Positions 24,175 through 36,170 of a stretch of 64,000 nt of DNA are shown piece after piece; positions within the stretch are counted from its first letter, which is position 1, and each line of letters starts with the position of its first letter. Position numbers and translations under genes: made by a program. The DNA lies in the NCBI RefSeq assembly GCF_049243985.1, contig NC_135372.1, forward strand, positions 99,873,318 through 99,937,317. Reading direction: 5' to 3'. Source of the stretch: Paroedura picta. Its lineage: Eukaryota > Chordata > Lepidosauria > Squamata > Gekkonidae. The notes below the pieces were generated by a model. That model was given only the letters and a program-made list of their open reading frames with translations, had not been told where the DNA came from and did no database searches.

Positions 24175-24390
24175 TTTTGCTTCGTTACTCGTTTTCTCTC
24201 CATGGAGTTCAGGGCAGTCTATAAATCTCCCCCTTCTCCATTTTGTCCATACAACGACCCTGTAAGGTAGGGTGGGCTGTGGGAGAGCATGACAGGCCCA
24301 AGGTCTCCTACTGGCTTCATGGCTCAGCAAGGTTTTAAACCCGGGTCTTCCAGATCCTAGCCAGACACACTAGTCACTGCACCACACTGG
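24175..24390 (-). mobile_element. old tRNA-derived SINE
   Basis: Contains CAACGACCCTGTAAGGTAGG, then CCCAAGGTCTCCTACTGGC and GGTTTTAAACCCGGGTCTTC, then CACTAGTCACTGCACCACAC, the order seen in CORE/MIR-like reptile SINEs read from the minus strand. Confidence 0.6.
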
Positions 24391-24564
24391 ACTGTTGGAA
24401 GAATTACAACACAATTTACACAAAGCACTTTGAACACTGGAAAGTGCTATACAGATGCTAAATATTCTTAAAAAATGCTAGCAGGGCTAGTAAAACAGCC
24501 TAAAGAAATCCCTGTCTCTCAGTTAGCAAAGTAAAGTGGGGTTGCAAGAAATAAGAGAATACAG

Positions 24565-24640
24565 CAGCGATGGCTGCCAGGGGCTTGTGCTAATTATGGT
24601 CCATGGACATCTGGAGAGTCACAGATTGGCCACCCCTGGA
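24565..24640. mobile_element. remnant of a small hAT-type element
   Basis: The segment with ATGGTCCATGGACATCTGGA and ending GGCCACCCCTG matches the right half of a common reptile MITE whose ends read CAGGGGTGGCC... The left half is missing. Confidence 0.5.
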
Positions 24641-25139
24641 TTATGGGGACGAGAAGAGTCTTCAGGTTCTGTCAGCATTGAAAGCACCACATTCCTCAAA
24701 AAAAAAGATGGCTTCTTCAACATCTTATCAACATGACTGGTTTACATGGATAACATTAGCTAACAACATTAGTTGTTAGCACTGCATTGTAAGACAGCAA
24801 TATGTTTCAATCAGTAATGTGGAAGAAAAAGGGGAGAGTATAATAATGTTTAATTAACTTACTAATGAGCTGAGCAGTTAACCAAACCACCCCTTCAACA
24901 CATCATTCAACTTCATTCATATTACTTGCTTTCAAGCTCCACAACTCAATTACTGACGCTATAAAGATGCACATCAGTCCCTTTGGAATTGGAGAGAGGA
25001 AAGGACTAGCTGGAGCAGGGCAGGCATTTGGCTTTAAAAGAATACTGAAGACATTTGGGAAGAAACTAGCTGTGACTAAAACAAACATTCCTCATTTATT
25101 CCTTACTCTGAGGATATGAAACTGAGTTGATCACAGAGC

Positions 25140-25340
25140 TCTGGGATGTCAGTCTCCAGGTGGGACCTGGTGATCCCCCAGAATTACAGTCACTCTCCAG
25201 ACTAAAACAATCACTTCTCCTAGGGTAAATGGATGCTTTGTATCATTGTACCCCACTCAGGTCTCTGTCCTCCCAGGCTACATCACAAAACCTCCAGGAG
25301 TTTCCCAACCTGGATCTTATAACACTACCCCCATCTTCCC
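25140..25340. mobile_element. AGGGTTGCCA-type MITE, inverse orientation, diverged
   Basis: GTCTCCAGGTGGGACCTGGTG then CCCCAGAATTACAGTCACT, the TACCCCACTCAGGTCTCTGTC block and CCTCCAGGAGTTTCCCAACC match the complement of the family. Confidence 0.6.
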
Positions 25341-26312
25341 CTTCCCCCCATTGGACTCCAAAGCCCATCCAATATCATAAAATAAACACTACTGCTTGGC
25401 TGAAATTCAGAGAGCTATCTTCTATTAGAAAGTTGAGTTCTAACCAATGTACAGAACAATAAAACAAGACAAAGATTTTGAAGCAAGACTTCCAAACTTG
25501 TCAGTGGAACCATGGCAGGGCCTTTGAACAGATGTCCTATTTTGCTGGAATCACCAAAATGGCAGCCTCCTTAGCCCCCTCCCTATATTCCATCAATCGG
25601 CGCTTCAGGCACTTAATTAATAGCACTCTGCCTGATCAAAGCAGCTTGCTGCAATTTGCATTAAGGAAAGGGGGGGAAATCAACATTCCGTTAACACAAG
25701 GGTCTGAGGCAGTAAAACAGCAGCAGGCTAGGGGCCCCGGCAACCCGCAGCTTCCCACAACAAGAAAAGTGGGGAAATTGGGGTAAAGCCAGGTGAAAAT
25801 TGCTGAACAATCTACATGGTCACAACGCCAAATGAGAATGAGATTAGAATCTGACTCAGCCTAGCAGCTAAAATCCAGCTGTAACATCAGAGATTCAGGA
25901 AACTTCCTTTCAGTGCATCGACTACCAACAAGCACGGTTTCTGCATTGGGGGAGGGAATATTAAATTGGTTGCTGTTAACTGAGGAGAGTTTCCCACACA
26001 GTTCAGACCTAGATGGGGAACTTTTATTAGCTCACAGACCACCTTTGGTGAGTTCATTTGTGATATGCAAGTTTGCTAACTTTAGAAAATGTAAGTAAAA
26101 AGAGAACAAATAAAAAACTGACTCAAGGTTACTAAAAAGGGCTAGGAATCCCTTCCATTCTCTATTTTAAGTGTTCACAACTATAGAAAACTAAAATGTT
26201 GACAACCAAATTGCATACAGAAACTAACTGGCAATGGAAAATCTAGTCTTGGCCTCTTTCCCCTGCAGCCCCATTCCTATAGTGATAAGGAGCTGCTTAA
26301 AGCACCAGGTTA

Positions 26313-26592
26313 ATGAGCCTCTTGTGGCGCAGAGTGGTAAGGCAGCCGTCTGACAGCTTTGCCCATAAGGCTGGGAGTTCAATCCCAGCAGCCGGCTCAA
26401 GGTTGACTTGGCCTTCCATCCTTCCGAGGTCGGTAAAATGAGTACCCAGCTTGCTGGGGGGTAAACGGTAATGACTGGGGAAGGCACTGGCAAACCACCC
26501 CGTATTGAGTCTGCCAAGAAAACGCTAGAGGGCGTCACCCCAAGGGTCAGACATGACTCGGTGCTTGCACAGGGGACACCTTTACCTTTTTT
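26313..26592 (+). mobile_element. tRNA-derived SINE (Sauria-SINE-like)
   Basis: Same family as the copy at 14262. It has a perfect 16-bp target duplication TTAAAGCACCAGGTTA (26297-26312 and 26593-26608). The head is slightly shorter in the variable region after GGTAAGGCAGC. Confidence 0.92.
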
Positions 26593-27102
26593 TTAAAGCA
26601 CCAGGTTACGCAAGGCAAGAATCTCACTGCACCTTAGGATGCCAACTCTAATTTTAACCTGACCATCACACAATAATAGGAATTCAGCAAGCTGGAAGAT
26701 AATTTCCTCAGGAAAAATGTGCTCATAGCATCTCCTACACGAAATACAAAATATGTGTGTGAACAGTATATAATTAAGTTACTCCCTGTCACCATGTAGT
26801 TTTGTTTGTGTACAGAATTTAAAACAGCTCAGTATCTGAGTAGTAACTGGTCAGGATATGTGGATAAAATGCAAATGAAAGCTAAAGGGTGGAATGGGGA
26901 ATATCTATGGAATACTGTCATTCCTGGGTATAGATAAGAGAGGGAGAAACAGGTTGGGGTGGTGTGTTACGTATCAAAGAGAGCATAGAAACAAATGCTA
27001 GAAGAAATCAGGGGAATTAACTCATCAATAGAAGTTATATAGGTAGAAATACTTTATTAAACCTTTGAGGCTGACCTTGAGAAGCAAATAAGAGAGGGGA
27101 CT

Positions 27103-28005
27103 AGAATCATAGAATCCATGCGACAGTGATCCATGCGACAGTCACCTCCAGATTAGATTTCTGTAACTCGCTCTACGCAGGCCTACCCTTGTCCTTGATC
27201 CGGAAACTTCAGCTAGTGCAAAATGCAGCTGCTAGGGTCCTCACTGGTACACTTTGGAGGGTCCACATCCAGCCGGTGCATTGGTTGCCAATTGCTGCCC
27301 AGATCCGTTTCAAGGTTTTGGTTTTAACCTTCAAGGCCTTATGCGGGTTGGGACCTGCATACCTGAGGGACCGCCTATTGCTCTATGCCCCCCGCAGGGC
27401 CTTATGCTCTGCGGGGGGAAATCTATTGGTCATTCCCGGCCCTAAGGAAGCATGCCTAGCCTCAACCAGAGCCAGGGCCTTTATTGTCCTGGCCCCTACC
27501 TGGTGGAACGAGCTCCCGGGTGAGCTGCAGGCCCTGCGGGAGCTGTCAACATTCTGCAGGGCCTGCAAAATGAAGCTCTTTCGCCAGGTCCATGGTTGAG
27601 TCTGGGGTCTGCGAGGTAGATCTTTGCCCCCCCCCCCGGGCCTCAAAGTATACATTGCTTCTTCTCCATTTTCTCCATCGCCTTGGTTGGTAGGGGGTGG
27701 AGTGGAATATTTTTCTGCCATGTTGGGAATTTTAAAGTCTTTTAGTGGGAGTTTTAATGGGGTTTTAAGACTATCATTACCTGCCACGAGCCTATTAGGG
27801 AGTGGTGGGAAATAAATCAAATAATGAATAAATAAATGAATAAATAGAGTTGGAAGGGACCTCCAGGGTCATCTAGTCCATCCCCCTGCACAATGCAGAA
27901 ACTCACAACTATCTATCCATCCACGGTGACCCCAATTTCATTCCCAAGTGATCCCCCCACCAAAAATCTCCAGAATCCAGCCTGGCCTGGAAGAAATTTA
28001 TCTAC
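27103..28005 (-). mobile_element. CR1-type 3' end, split by an L2-like insertion
   Basis: The first 15 bases (AGAATCATAGAATCC) lie at 27103-27117 and the rest (AGAGTTGGAAGGGACCTCCA and TGCACAATGCAG, then CGGTGACCCCAATTTCATTC) resumes at about 27844. The gap is filled by the L2-like element. Confidence 0.75.
27118..27843 (+). mobile_element. L2-like LINE 3' part with long intact C-terminal frame
   Basis: The frame 27126-27599 encodes 157 residues: VTSRLDFCNSLYAGLPLSLI, LQLVQNAAARVLTG, HWLPIAAQIRFKVLVLTFKA, GLGPAYLRDRL and WNELPGELQ. This is the conserved region after the reverse transcriptase of L2/CR1-group LINEs. A 3'UTR and an AATAAATG-type tail (27795-27843) follow. 5'-truncated. It is inserted in a CR1-type tail. 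Confidence 0.85.
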
Positions 28006-28774
28006 CAACCCACAGCAGCAATTAGCAATTCCCTAGGTATGCAGGGAAGGGCCACGAGAGACAAACAGTGGCACATCCATTCCTGCCCACCCACTTACAA
28101 TCTGACTAAAACAGATGACTTTATTACAAGTGAGGGGCCTGCAAAATTCATGGGGGGGGAGAATCCCACTCACACCCATCACTATCTGGCGCTATTCCTT
28201 GGAAGCCAAGTTACTGCTCCAAGTTCAGAAGGGCTGTTAGGGCTCCACTGATGCTGTGGACCAGCCTTGGACCAGCAGCTGGGCTTGGAGTGGCTCCCAG
28301 TGTAAGGTGATGCAAACTGACCAAGAGGGCAGTTGTATCAAAACCCATAGAACCTAGTTGTGCCTTTGGAAACATACCGCTTCATAAACTGCAGAGTCTG
28401 GGGGCACCTTGGACTTCTTCCTAATGAAAATATGTAGTTGTGTTTATTTTAAAAGATAATTATTTACATTTGGGGAACTGGGAAAACTGTAGAAATCAGT
28501 TGCATGGGAAATATGGAGGAAAGTTATAGGCAACAAAGATAAAATTGTGGAAGAACTGACCATCTGTACTCAACTTAAATCCAGAAAACTGCAACATGAG
28601 GAGGGGGAAAGACTATGCAGATGAGGCTTCTAGAACTAGCCATCTTCCCTTCTTGTGTAGCTACTACAGTAGTTTCTCCTAGCAGCAACCAGATATCATT
28701 GCAACAACTGAAAGAGGTTTGATCAAAGTTGCTGTTGTGATGAGGGCTGGAGATGAAATGCTATGAGTACAGTA

Positions 28775-28922
28775 CAGTTGCCAACTCTGAACTGAGATTT
28801 CTGGAAATCTGGAGGGGAGGATATAGAAGGGAGGGATCTCACTGCCTTAATTGTTTAGGTTCCTATTGAGTCCACTCCCCGAAGTAGCCATTTTTTCCAG
28901 GGGAGATTGTCAGAGACAAACT
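28775..28922. mobile_element. AGGGTTGCCA-type MITE fragment
   Basis: CAGTTGCCAACTCTGAACTG, TTCTGGAAATCTGGAGGGG and TTTTTTCCAGGGGAGATTG. The right end is missing. Confidence 0.6.
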
Positions 28923-31087
28923 TTATGGGCTAGCAGCCACTGTGCAGATATATGTACTGAAAATGAAGAGACGATTCATCTTTGGATCCTTTATGCCTAA
29001 CTCTTGCCCTGTTTCAATATGAACAAATCCAAGGATAAAGGTCAAAGTGGAAGGCAGGATTCCTCCAATCTGTCCTCCCAACCTGTTGATTGTCACTGCT
29101 TGACTCCAAATAGCTGAGGGAGAGATGGGAACAAGAGATATCCTCTCTCCCTGTATTCTAACCTGCAGTGTTCAGGTGAATCCAAATGGACGAGCAACCA
29201 CATGAAGTCATGTCAACCACCAAGTTTTCCAAATGAGTGATATTTCCTCTCCAAAGGTTTCATTTCAGTAACGCACACAGGGACATCATCAAGCCCCTGA
29301 AGAGCAGCCAATTTCTTTATGTCATTACTCACAATGATCCACCTTATCCTTTATGTGGATTGGGAAGCATGGGGTGGCTTTTCATTTCACAGTGCATATA
29401 CACCTATATGTTTGCCTAGATGGCCAATAAGATAGTTTGGGTGACTGAAAAAAAGATCTAACCACCTCACAGACAAAACAAGACACCATTCATCTAGGCC
29501 AGATGTTTGAACTGATAGGAGAGCTTAATACTCTTGAGGAATTCATATCAAAACATGGGCATGCTTGCTACCATGACGACTGGAATCAAAATACTGCCTC
29601 AGGTCTCAACGAGACTGGCAGACAGCAACAGAAATAAACATCTCTCCAGCATCACCAATCCTGAGTCAAGTATATATGAGGATACAGCAGTAACATAAGC
29701 AAAAATAGGCACAAAACAGGTCAATACTGTCCATGGATGATTTAAAACAGCCCTCTCATCTTCCATATGGAAGGGGTATAAAAATCTAAAATAAGTAAAT
29801 AAGTAAGTAAGTAAATTCTTGGGGTGGATTCATTCAACTTTCATAAACCATGAAGTTGATCTTGTGAGTGACTAAAGAAATGTCCATATCAGCTACAGTC
29901 CCATCCTCCAAAAACCCAACCAGATTTCTGAAAATATGATTAGCTTGAAACCTATTTGTAAAACTCTGGGGCATAAGATCTCCCTCATGATGATGATTGC
30001 AAAACTTTACCTTAAGGCAAAATAGGGATTCTATATATGAATCTCCTGTGAAACACAAGTAAATCTAGAACTGCTAGCTAAGCTGACTGCAGATGGGAAT
30101 GCTGCCAGCCCTCTGTAGAAATGGTGGTTCAGTCCTGAGGAAGGCAGCGCGGCATGCGTGTGGGCAGCCACAAAGGATCAAAGGAAAATGAGAAGCCACA
30201 TGAAAAGCCAGCTTTCTAGTTGCCCTTCAGACAGCAATTGCAACAGCTGCTCGCGCGTTTATCTGAAAGCTCTCCCTGCACAAGGCAACATCTTGCTTGA
30301 CAGAGAACCATGGATGAGATCACAATCCTGTGCATAGTGGAAATCTTGGGCATACTCTGTGAAAATCAGCTGCAAGAGCACAATCAGAATAACAAAAAAT
30401 ACATGAAACCTACTGGCATTATATCAGGCAGTATAAGTGAGTCAAAGAGACTTCATCCCAAAGTACGGCATTAAATAATCAAAAATGTGTAAGGCCTTGG
30501 TTTATATATCCTAACCTATATTGACCATGGAAAGACGTAGAAAGCCAATATCTGTTTCCTACCCTTCCAAAGACTCTGGGCAACAAGCTCTCAGAGTCCA
30601 GATCTTTTTTGTTTTCTTTCTTTTTGCAGAGAACAAATCTGAGGACCCCTGATAAACCCCAGTTTAGAATTAGAACTCATCTTCCCCCTAATAAAACCCG
30701 GGTTGTGGCTGTGGTGACCCACTCCTTAAAACCCAAGGTGATTGGCCCTCAGTGTGTGTGGAGTTGTCCCACCAATAGGAAAAAAGCAGTTGAAAGGATC
30801 TGCCCAGCAGCCACTGACCAACTCAGATTGTTGGTGGAAAACACCCCACACTGAGAGAGGGCCATGCGGCTGCACTGGTCTCCCCAGGTGACCGGCCTTT
30901 GCAGGGCTGCCTACATGAGGCGGTGTCCTTACCACAAAGGCCAGCCTCACAGGTAACTCCTTAACTGGAAGGCTTACTGGAGGAGGCTGGCTGCAGCAGT
31001 GCCATCCCAAGCAGGCCATGGGCAGCCACACCAGGGACAGGCTGCGGGCAGCCAGGCTGCTTTGGGGTGCCACTGTGACTGCCCTGC

Positions 31088-31140
31088 CACCCTCATCCAT
31101 CCATCCATCCATCCATCCATCCATCCATCCATCCATCCAT
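31088..31140. repeat. (CATC)n microsatellite
   Basis: About 12 perfect CATC units at the 3' tail of the minus-strand L2-like LINE, which probably seeded it. Confidence 0.95.
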
Positions 31141-31523
31141 CATATTTATATACTGCCTTCCCTTCACGGCCCAGGGGAGCTTACAAAAAACTTGGAAATC
31201 ATTACAGGTAAAAACATGGCTAAATAATAACAACAGAATAACAACAGTAGAAACAGTAACAGTAATATTTGGTGATAACAGGCTGGATGTGGGATCTCCA
31301 TGGTGTTCTGGTAAAGACCCTGGCTGCCACACTCTGGACCAGCTGTAGTTTCCAGGGCCGGGATAAGGGTAGGCCTGCATAGAGCAAGTTGCAGAAATCC
31401 TGCCTGGACGTGACTCTCACATGGGTCACTGCATCCAGGTGTTCTGAGGCCAGGTAGGGCGCTAGTAGTTTGACTTGGCGCAGGTGGTAGAATGTCAACT
31501 GCACTACTCTCGTGATCTGCACC

Positions 31524-31911
31524 TGTCACTCTGATCACCGCCTTCCTTTCCCCCCTCTCCAGTCGGTGGGATCCGGCGCTCCCCTTGAAAAGTAAAAGCA
31601 GGAGCTTTGCTGGCTCCAACAGTCTCATACCCCACTGACTTCAAAAACTTTCCGGAAAGGGTCACTTCTAGTGCTCCTGTTGAAAGGGGGGGGAAGGTCT
31701 ACTCCCGTGCATATAAAAACCTCGGTCCGATCTAAGAGTGATGTCGTAGTCAGTTTTCCTGTATACGTGTTGCCTTGGCTGAGTGAACTGTCTGTGCATC
31801 CCTGCTTTCAATAAACCAACTTTCTGATGAAGTGCTGAGTGTCGGTAGTCACTGGACATTGGATATCGAGTAGGGGACCGCGACTGCACCTAATTGCTGG
31901 GGTTTGTGACA
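31524..31911 (+). mobile_element. possible solo LTR of an endogenous retrovirus-like element (fossil)
   Basis: A 388-bp block, TGTCAC... to ...GTGACA, interrupts an otherwise continuous LINE. It has a TATA-like CATATAAAAAC followed by an AATAAA signal about 100 bp later, the layout of an LTR. No internal retroviral region is present, so it would be a solo LTR. No clear target duplication is seen and the family is not determined. It is younger than the LINE it sits in. Confidence 0.45.
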
Positions 31912-32834
31912 GGAGGCATCCAGGATCACACCCAAGTTCCTGGCAGAGCAGGTCACTGATAGTTGTACCACATCTATCAGCAATTCTGCATCCTCGCTTG
32001 GACCTCTTCTACCCAGCCAGAGGACCTCCATCTTTGAAGGGGTCAGCTTCAGACGATTCAGCTTGAGCTATGCCATCACTGCTTCCAGACATCTGACTAA
32101 GTATTCTGGGGGTAAAGCAGGGTGGCCATCCATCAGGAGGAAAAGCTGGATGTCATCTGCGTACTGATGGCACCCAAGCCCAAACCTCCGTACCAGCTGG
32201 GCAAGAGGGCGCATGAAGATGTTAAATAAGACTGAAGAGAGGACTGCCCCTTGTGGAACTCCATGTGTGAATTCACAGTGGTTTAATTGTCTCTCTCCAA
32301 AAGCTCCCCTCTGTCTGTGACACCAAAAAGAGATCAGCCATTGCAAAGCTGTCCACCATATCCCAGTGTCAGCGAAGCGGTGAGCTAGAAGCTCATGTTC
32401 AACTATGCCAAACGCTGCTGTGAGATCTAGTAGTACAAGCAGTGATGACCCACCTCAGTCCAGCTGGTGACAGAGGTCATCCATCAAGATGACCAGTGCT
32501 GTTTCTACCCCATGGCCAGGCCAGAAGCCTGACTGGGATGTGTCTAGGACTGAGAAGACCAAGGAGCTAGAGGAGGCCAGCCACCCCCTGGAGCTGTGGC
32601 CGCCATATGAGGGAGGCCGGTCACAGTGGCAGCAGTGCCATCTCAGGTGGACATGGGCAGCTAGTCCAGTGATAGACCAAGAGTCACTTTGGAAAGATGC
32701 TATAACTGCTATGTTGCCCTCCCCTTTTTGAAACCCTAGGAGGAGGCTAGCCACCGCTGGATAATGGGCAAATGCATGCTTCTGAACATCAAATTTGGCA
32801 TTTGTAACCTTTAGCTTGCCGAGCATCTAAATAT

Positions 32835-33095
32835 AGTGAGCCAGCTTGGTGTAGTGGTAAGGAGCACTGACATCTAATCTGGCAAGCCAGGTTTGATTCT
32901 CCACTCCCCCACATGCAGTCTACCTCACAGGGTGTCTGTTGTGGGGAAAGGAAAGGGGAGGCAATTGTAAGCTACCTACCTCACAGGTTGGCTGATTTGG
33001 GGAGGGGAAAGGGAAGGCAATTGTAAGCTGTTTTGAGACTCCTTCAGGTACAGAAAAGTGGCATATAAAAACCAACTCTTCTCTTCTTGTCCTTC
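32835..33095 (+). mobile_element. tRNA-derived SINE, second family
   Basis: TGAGCCAGCTTGGTGTAGTG head; the middle contains a duplicated block (CTACCTCACAGG..GGGGAAAGG twice, about 32925-33020); tail CATATAAAAACCAACTCTTC. It lies between the LINE at 31088 and the Helitron-like element at 33264. Confidence 0.8.
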
Positions 33096-33263
33096 TCCTA
33101 GTTCTCAGGTTTCAAATCTTCATTTATTTACTTGAAACACTTATATCCTGGTTTACCCCTGATTATGGACTTAAAGTGGCTTACATCATAAAAACCAGGA
33201 AATTTTATCTGTTTTTACAGTTAGGAAACATTTTGATGTATGTTTCTAGCTTTATTGGTTCTA

Positions 33264-33526
33264 CTAGATTGAAAGCCCATTGTATCTGTGAATACAATGG
33301 GCGTTAGCATCCCCTCCCCCCCGGCCCCCAGGCAGTCCTCCTGGCCCCCCACCCCACCCCAAAAAGGGCTGCCATGGCATCACGTGGCCCAAGGAGCAGG
33401 GCCGGCGCGTCTCCCCCAGTGGGCCTGCTCCTTTGGCCACACTGAAGACTCCCCTCCCCCCTCCCGGGTCCCTGGCCTCGGTGCGGCCCATGGAGCAGGC
33501 CCGCCGTGTCCAGCATAAGCGCTAGA
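33264..33526 (-). mobile_element. Helitron-like non-autonomous element, short
   Basis: On the minus strand the 3' end is a perfect hairpin (GCCCATTGTAT arms at 33275-33285 and 33292-33302) followed by TTTCAAT and CTAG (33264-33267), then host T. The 5' end reads TCTAGCGCTTATGCTGG from 33526 with host A before it, so the A/T target rule holds at both ends. The interior is C-rich with several CpGs. The hairpin is nearly the same as at 51371-51397. Confidence 0.6.
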
Positions 33527-34692
33527 TCCAAAAGAACTATCTCTCAAGCCCTTAACTGAACCTGTGAATGATGATAACATTATCTATTTATCAAATGTAT
33601 ATCTCTCTCCCTCACCCCTGAATGGGACTGGGTGTGAATCCTGCTGTTGCTGTGGTTGCAGTAACCAGAAAAGAAGTGCTGGAATGGCATTTGTGCTGCT
33701 TCTCAATGCACACACAGGACATGCCCTGTTCATGGAGGGGTATGGGTACCTCCATTCCTCCTTAGAGTTGTAGAAGGATCCATGCACTGTACACTTGCCA
33801 CATTCCTGCTTGTGCTAAAAGCACAAATCACCCTCTCTAGCTTGATTTGGTCCAGAATGCAACTCAATTTCCTAGGCCATTCTAAATTTTGTTAGCCCCA
33901 CCTGCTATGTTAGAGATCACAGAACCACAGCATATTTCCCCTGGATTTTAGCAGGATAATGGGCAGGCAGAGAGGGGCTTCTAGTGCCTAAGACTGAGCA
34001 GTAAAACCAGAGGGGTCTCAGTCTGTTGCCTGTCTCTTCCCTTCCCCCTCTCTGGTTATAATTGCAGGAAACCTCATGCAAAGAGGCGGCCTTTGAACAT
34101 TAAAGGAAAGTTGTGAGGGGAGGGCAACCCATCTGGTCAGAGGGACATGTGTCTGCAGAATTTAGGGTTACAAACAGCCCCAAAGTGAACAGCCCACAGC
34201 CTGTGCTCTTTTATTCATAGCAGCTGAGCACCACCTGCTCAGCTCTGGGGACAGACAAGGGAAATCAAGCAGAAAGATAGTGCTAAAAGACTGTGGGAAT
34301 TCAGCACAGACCCCTCCCTCCTCCACCACCGCCCAGCAAGCAACAAAAACTGCAGCCGCATGAAGGATGGTTCTAGTAGTTGCAGCTCAGCTGGGGAGGG
34401 GGATGCAGTTGCAGGCTCATCTGCCTGCAGAGGGAAGGAAGGGGTTTGTGGTGGTTTGTGGCGTGATGTGCAGTGTAAGCAGTAATTCTGCAGCTGTTAC
34501 TAACGTTAGATTCATCTGGGAAAGCAGCTGACATCCAAGGTCATTGAAGTAGAGCTCATCTCAGTTGAGGATGCGTTCCGCTATCACCTGAGCTAGAGAG
34601 ACTGAGGTTTTGCAGGTAAAGGGGGGAGGGGAATCATTTTTGTTCCGTCCAAAATGAGAGAAGGAGAAACAGGAAGGACAAAGCATCAACAA

Positions 34693-34806
34693 GTATAGTA
34701 TAGTATAGTATAGTATAGTATAGTATAGTATAGTATAGTATAGTATAGTATAGTATAGTATAGTATAGTATAGTATAGTATAGTCTCTCTCTCTCTCTCT
34801 CTCTCT
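34693..34806. repeat. (TATAG)n microsatellite joined to (TC)n
   Basis: About 18 near-perfect TATAG units (34693-34783) run straight into about 11 TC units (34784-34806). Very low interruption suggests high mutability. Confidence 0.95.
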
Positions 34807-34825
34807 TGGCTGCAGTTTTTGAGTA

Positions 34826-35036
34826 GGGATGCTAGTCTCTGGGGGACCCGGGGATCCCCCAGAATTAGTCCATCACCAGGGAGCAGAGATCAGTTCCCCT
34901 GGAGAACATGGCTGCTTAGAAGGTGGACTGCATGGCATTATACCCCACTGAAGTCCCTTCCCTCCCCAGGCTCTGCCCTCTGTAGGCTCCACCCCCAAAG
35001 TCTCTAGGTTTTTCCCAACACGGAGCTGGCAGCCCT
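34826..35036. mobile_element. AGGGTTGCCA-type MITE, inverse orientation
   Basis: GATGCTAGTCTCTGGGGGAC at the left; GAGCAGAGATCAGTTCCCC, then ATACCCCACTGAAGTCCC inside; ACACGGAGCTGGCAGCCCT at the right. It sits directly right of the (TATAG)n/(TC)n microsatellite. Confidence 0.7.
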
Positions 35037-35271
35037 ATTTTTAAGGCACCCCGCAAAACAATTCTTTCTGCACCTTTTAGCTATAAGATCTCCCTAGACT
35101 CTGTCCTTGCTTTAAGATTAATCATATCTGTTCCTCCTGGTGAGTTTCAGTGAGAGGTTCAGTGGCATTTGGGAATTCAACCCTCTTTCAGTGTGAAATG
35201 ACTGGAAGATTTCCTTTGGTTTCCTCATGGGAGATATGTGAAGTACTATGATTTGATGAATGAAACAAGGC

Positions 35272-35474
35272 TAGGCTTGCCAACCTCCAGGCAGGGCCAG
35301 GAGTTCTGGGAACACAACTAATTGCCAGGCAACAGTGATCAGTTCTCCTGGACGAAACAGCAATTTTGGAGGGCTGACTCAATAGGACATCACATCCGTG
35401 CTGAGCTCCCTCACTTCCCCAGGATACTCCCCCTGAATCTCCAGGGATCCCCCAGGCTACAGTTGGTGACCTTA
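35272..35474. mobile_element. AGGGTTGCCA-type MITE, inverse orientation
   Basis: TAGGCTTGCCAACCTCCAGG at the left; CAGTGATCAGTTCTCCTGGA and CTGAATCTCCAGGGATCCC inside; AGTTGGTGACCTTA at the right. Confidence 0.7.
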
Positions 35475-36170
35475 AGTAAGGGGGGGGGGCTGTACAAGGG
35501 AAGGGAGAGGAAGGGGAAATAGCAAAGAGTGTAAAATGATACCCTGCTTATCAAGTTTGGCCCAAATTCTAGGCTCACAAACCAGTGCCTATTCAGGGCA
35601 TGTGCTGTTTTGTTTTTTTTAAGTAATTGTTCCAAAGACACTTGGGAAAATATGCAGGCAGCATTCCATCCAATTATTTTTTTTTTAAAAATCACATTTT
35701 CTTCTATCTTCCAATCAGAGGAAACTTCTGCTAGGTTTGATATCATGTAGGGGCTGCAGGCCTATTTATGCAGAGGAAGTTTGTACCACTTCAGAAAGAG
35801 AGGGAATGCCAATTCTGAATGCCTCTCCCCTAAACTCCCTGCAAATTTTTAAAAGGCCAAGCCCTTCCACTGATGCTGTCTCCTAGCACTCTGATATTTA
35901 TTGGTTTGCTGCTTCTGAATAAGGAACTTCCCTTTAGTCACCATGGCTAGTGGTCACTGATAAATTTCAGGCCATTAATCAGCCTGGTCCTTTTTTAAAG
36001 CCATCTAAGTCTGTGGCAATCACTGGCAGCAAATACCACACTTTAATCACTTACTGTCCTAAATTTATTCTTTATCAGGTTCACACTTGTCCATCCTGAT
36101 TCCTGTGATACAACCTTTTCTATCAGTTCAAAAGTCCACCACATCATTCTGCCACACACAGAGACCAGCA

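Larger units (their letters stand above)
31088..32830 (-). mobile_element. L2-like LINE with reverse transcriptase remnant
   Basis: Minus strand. 32346-32068 encodes the RT core: GVPQGAVLSSVLFNIFMRPL and the catalytic YADD motif in CHQYADDIQLFL. Upstream 32826-32455 encodes finger-region sequence; downstream 31522-31300 encodes VTSRQDFCNLLYAGLPLS, as in the copy at 27126. The 3' tail has become a (GATG)n microsatellite (31088-31140). Frames are interrupted, and a solo-LTR-like insertion occupies 31524-31911. Confidence 0.8.

Noticed and set aside
31088-31140. CRISPR-like or regulatory repeat array
   Set aside because: It is a plain (CATC)n microsatellite at a LINE tail.
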